NCBI GenBank assembly: GCA_033584155.1
Contig: CP138355.1
Coordinates: 2,799,826-2,863,825 of the forward strand
Length of the DNA stretch: 64,000 bases
Source: Candidatus Electrothrix scaldis
GTDB taxonomy: Bacteria > Desulfobacterota > Desulfobulbia > Desulfobulbales > Desulfobulbaceae
Direction: 5' to 3'
Shown here: positions 63,860-64,000 of the stretch, in pieces
Layout of the letters: every line of letters starts with the position of its first letter
Numbering within the stretch: the stretch's first letter is position 1
Program-made: the position numbers and the translations under genes
Notes under the pieces: generated by a model
Databases searched by the model: none
Told to the model about the DNA's origin: nothing
Seen by the model: the letters and a program-made list of their open reading frames with translations, nothing else

Positions 63860-64000
63860 TCAGGAAAAATGGTTATCCATTGTTGTGATGCGACTATGGA
63901 TGGGCGGTACAGCCTGATCATCAATCCATACATCGAGAACGGTAGGGACGCCCGATTCCAGGATGTCTGTTACCAGTACTTCTGATACTGGTGTCGTAGC
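63860..64000 (-). CDS. C-terminus of an unidentified gene (partial)
   Basis: The last 46 codons of a minus-strand gene run off the right edge, reading VTDILESGVPTVLDVWIDDQ and ending DNHFS. Balanced composition and an open frame to the edge support a real gene converging on the hdr terminator. It is too short to identify. Confidence 0.5.
   Translation of the reverse strand, partial: ATTPVSEVLVTDILESGVPTVLDVWIDDQAVPPIHSRITTMDNHFS

Overview
The window looks like chromosomal sequence of a strictly or facultatively anaerobic, redox-versatile bacterium, most likely a Desulfobacterota (Desulfobulbales-like) sulfur-metabolising organism. This is inferred from a large heterodisulfide-reductase-like (Hdr/Qmo-type) flavin and iron-sulfur cluster, a membrane-anchored 12-heme cytochrome c, an aconitase of the AcnA type, and gene content typical of that group. 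No 16S rRNA or other decisive marker is present, so the placement is moderate to low confidence.

Layout. 1-2673 (minus): 5' part of a fusion of an EndoQ-like PHP nuclease with a UvrD helicase. 2818-4971: a secreted GH13 alpha-amylase-like protein. 5.4-7.1 kb: small hypothetical genes, hairpins and a small gene with an in-frame stop. 7.1-9.5 kb: rlmH and an MscS-like channel. 9.6-13.6 kb: a decayed accessory region with a CHAT-like remnant and an Rpn-family nuclease gene cut in two by an insertion sequence; I can resolve its ends and a 6-bp target duplication. 13.6-16.8 kb: a nucleotidyltransferase-toxin pair, the 12-heme cytochrome and a solitary HepT-like gene. 16.9-18.9 kb: a ClC channel with CBS and RCK_C domains. 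19.1-22.9 kb: an overlapping pair made of a PHP-plus-SMC-like ATPase and an AlbA/Schlafen-like ATPase, the best candidate here for a poorly described defence module. 23.0-33.4 kb: mostly housekeeping (histidine kinase, PabBC, CspA, RRM protein, pyrimidine-dimer glycosylase/DUF1722 fusion, HrpB). 33.5-37.7 kb: a phosphoesterase, then a cupin-DUF2007-thiE-thiC operon. 37.7-43.1 kb: VanX-like peptidase, SelO, an intact Rpn nuclease and a NotI-like type II restriction-modification pair. 43.3-46.5 kb: thiS-thiG-thiH-methyltransferase behind a TPP riboswitch. 46.7-49.4 kb: acnA. 50.0-63.8 kb: the Hdr supercluster.

How the genes work together. The two thi loci (35-37 kb and 43-46 kb) together supply the pyrimidine branch (ThiC), the thiazole branch (ThiS, ThiG, ThiH) and coupling (ThiE). 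The 50-63.8 kb cluster encodes a membrane QmoC-HdrD fusion, an HdrA carrying an inserted GltD-like NAD(P)H oxidoreductase, MvhD, an FrhB/FdhB-like flavoprotein, a double HdrA, HdrC and HdrB. Its gene content predicts a flavin-based electron-bifurcating or confurcating system linking NAD(P)H, ferredoxin, a disulfide or sulfur carrier and the quinone pool. Two AT-richer unrelated genes split that cluster.

A palindromic repeat with GTAGGGG...CCCCTAC ends occurs three times, each time at a functional position: in frame inside the UvrD gene, between the TPP riboswitch and thiS, and across the stop codon of the QmoC-HdrD gene.
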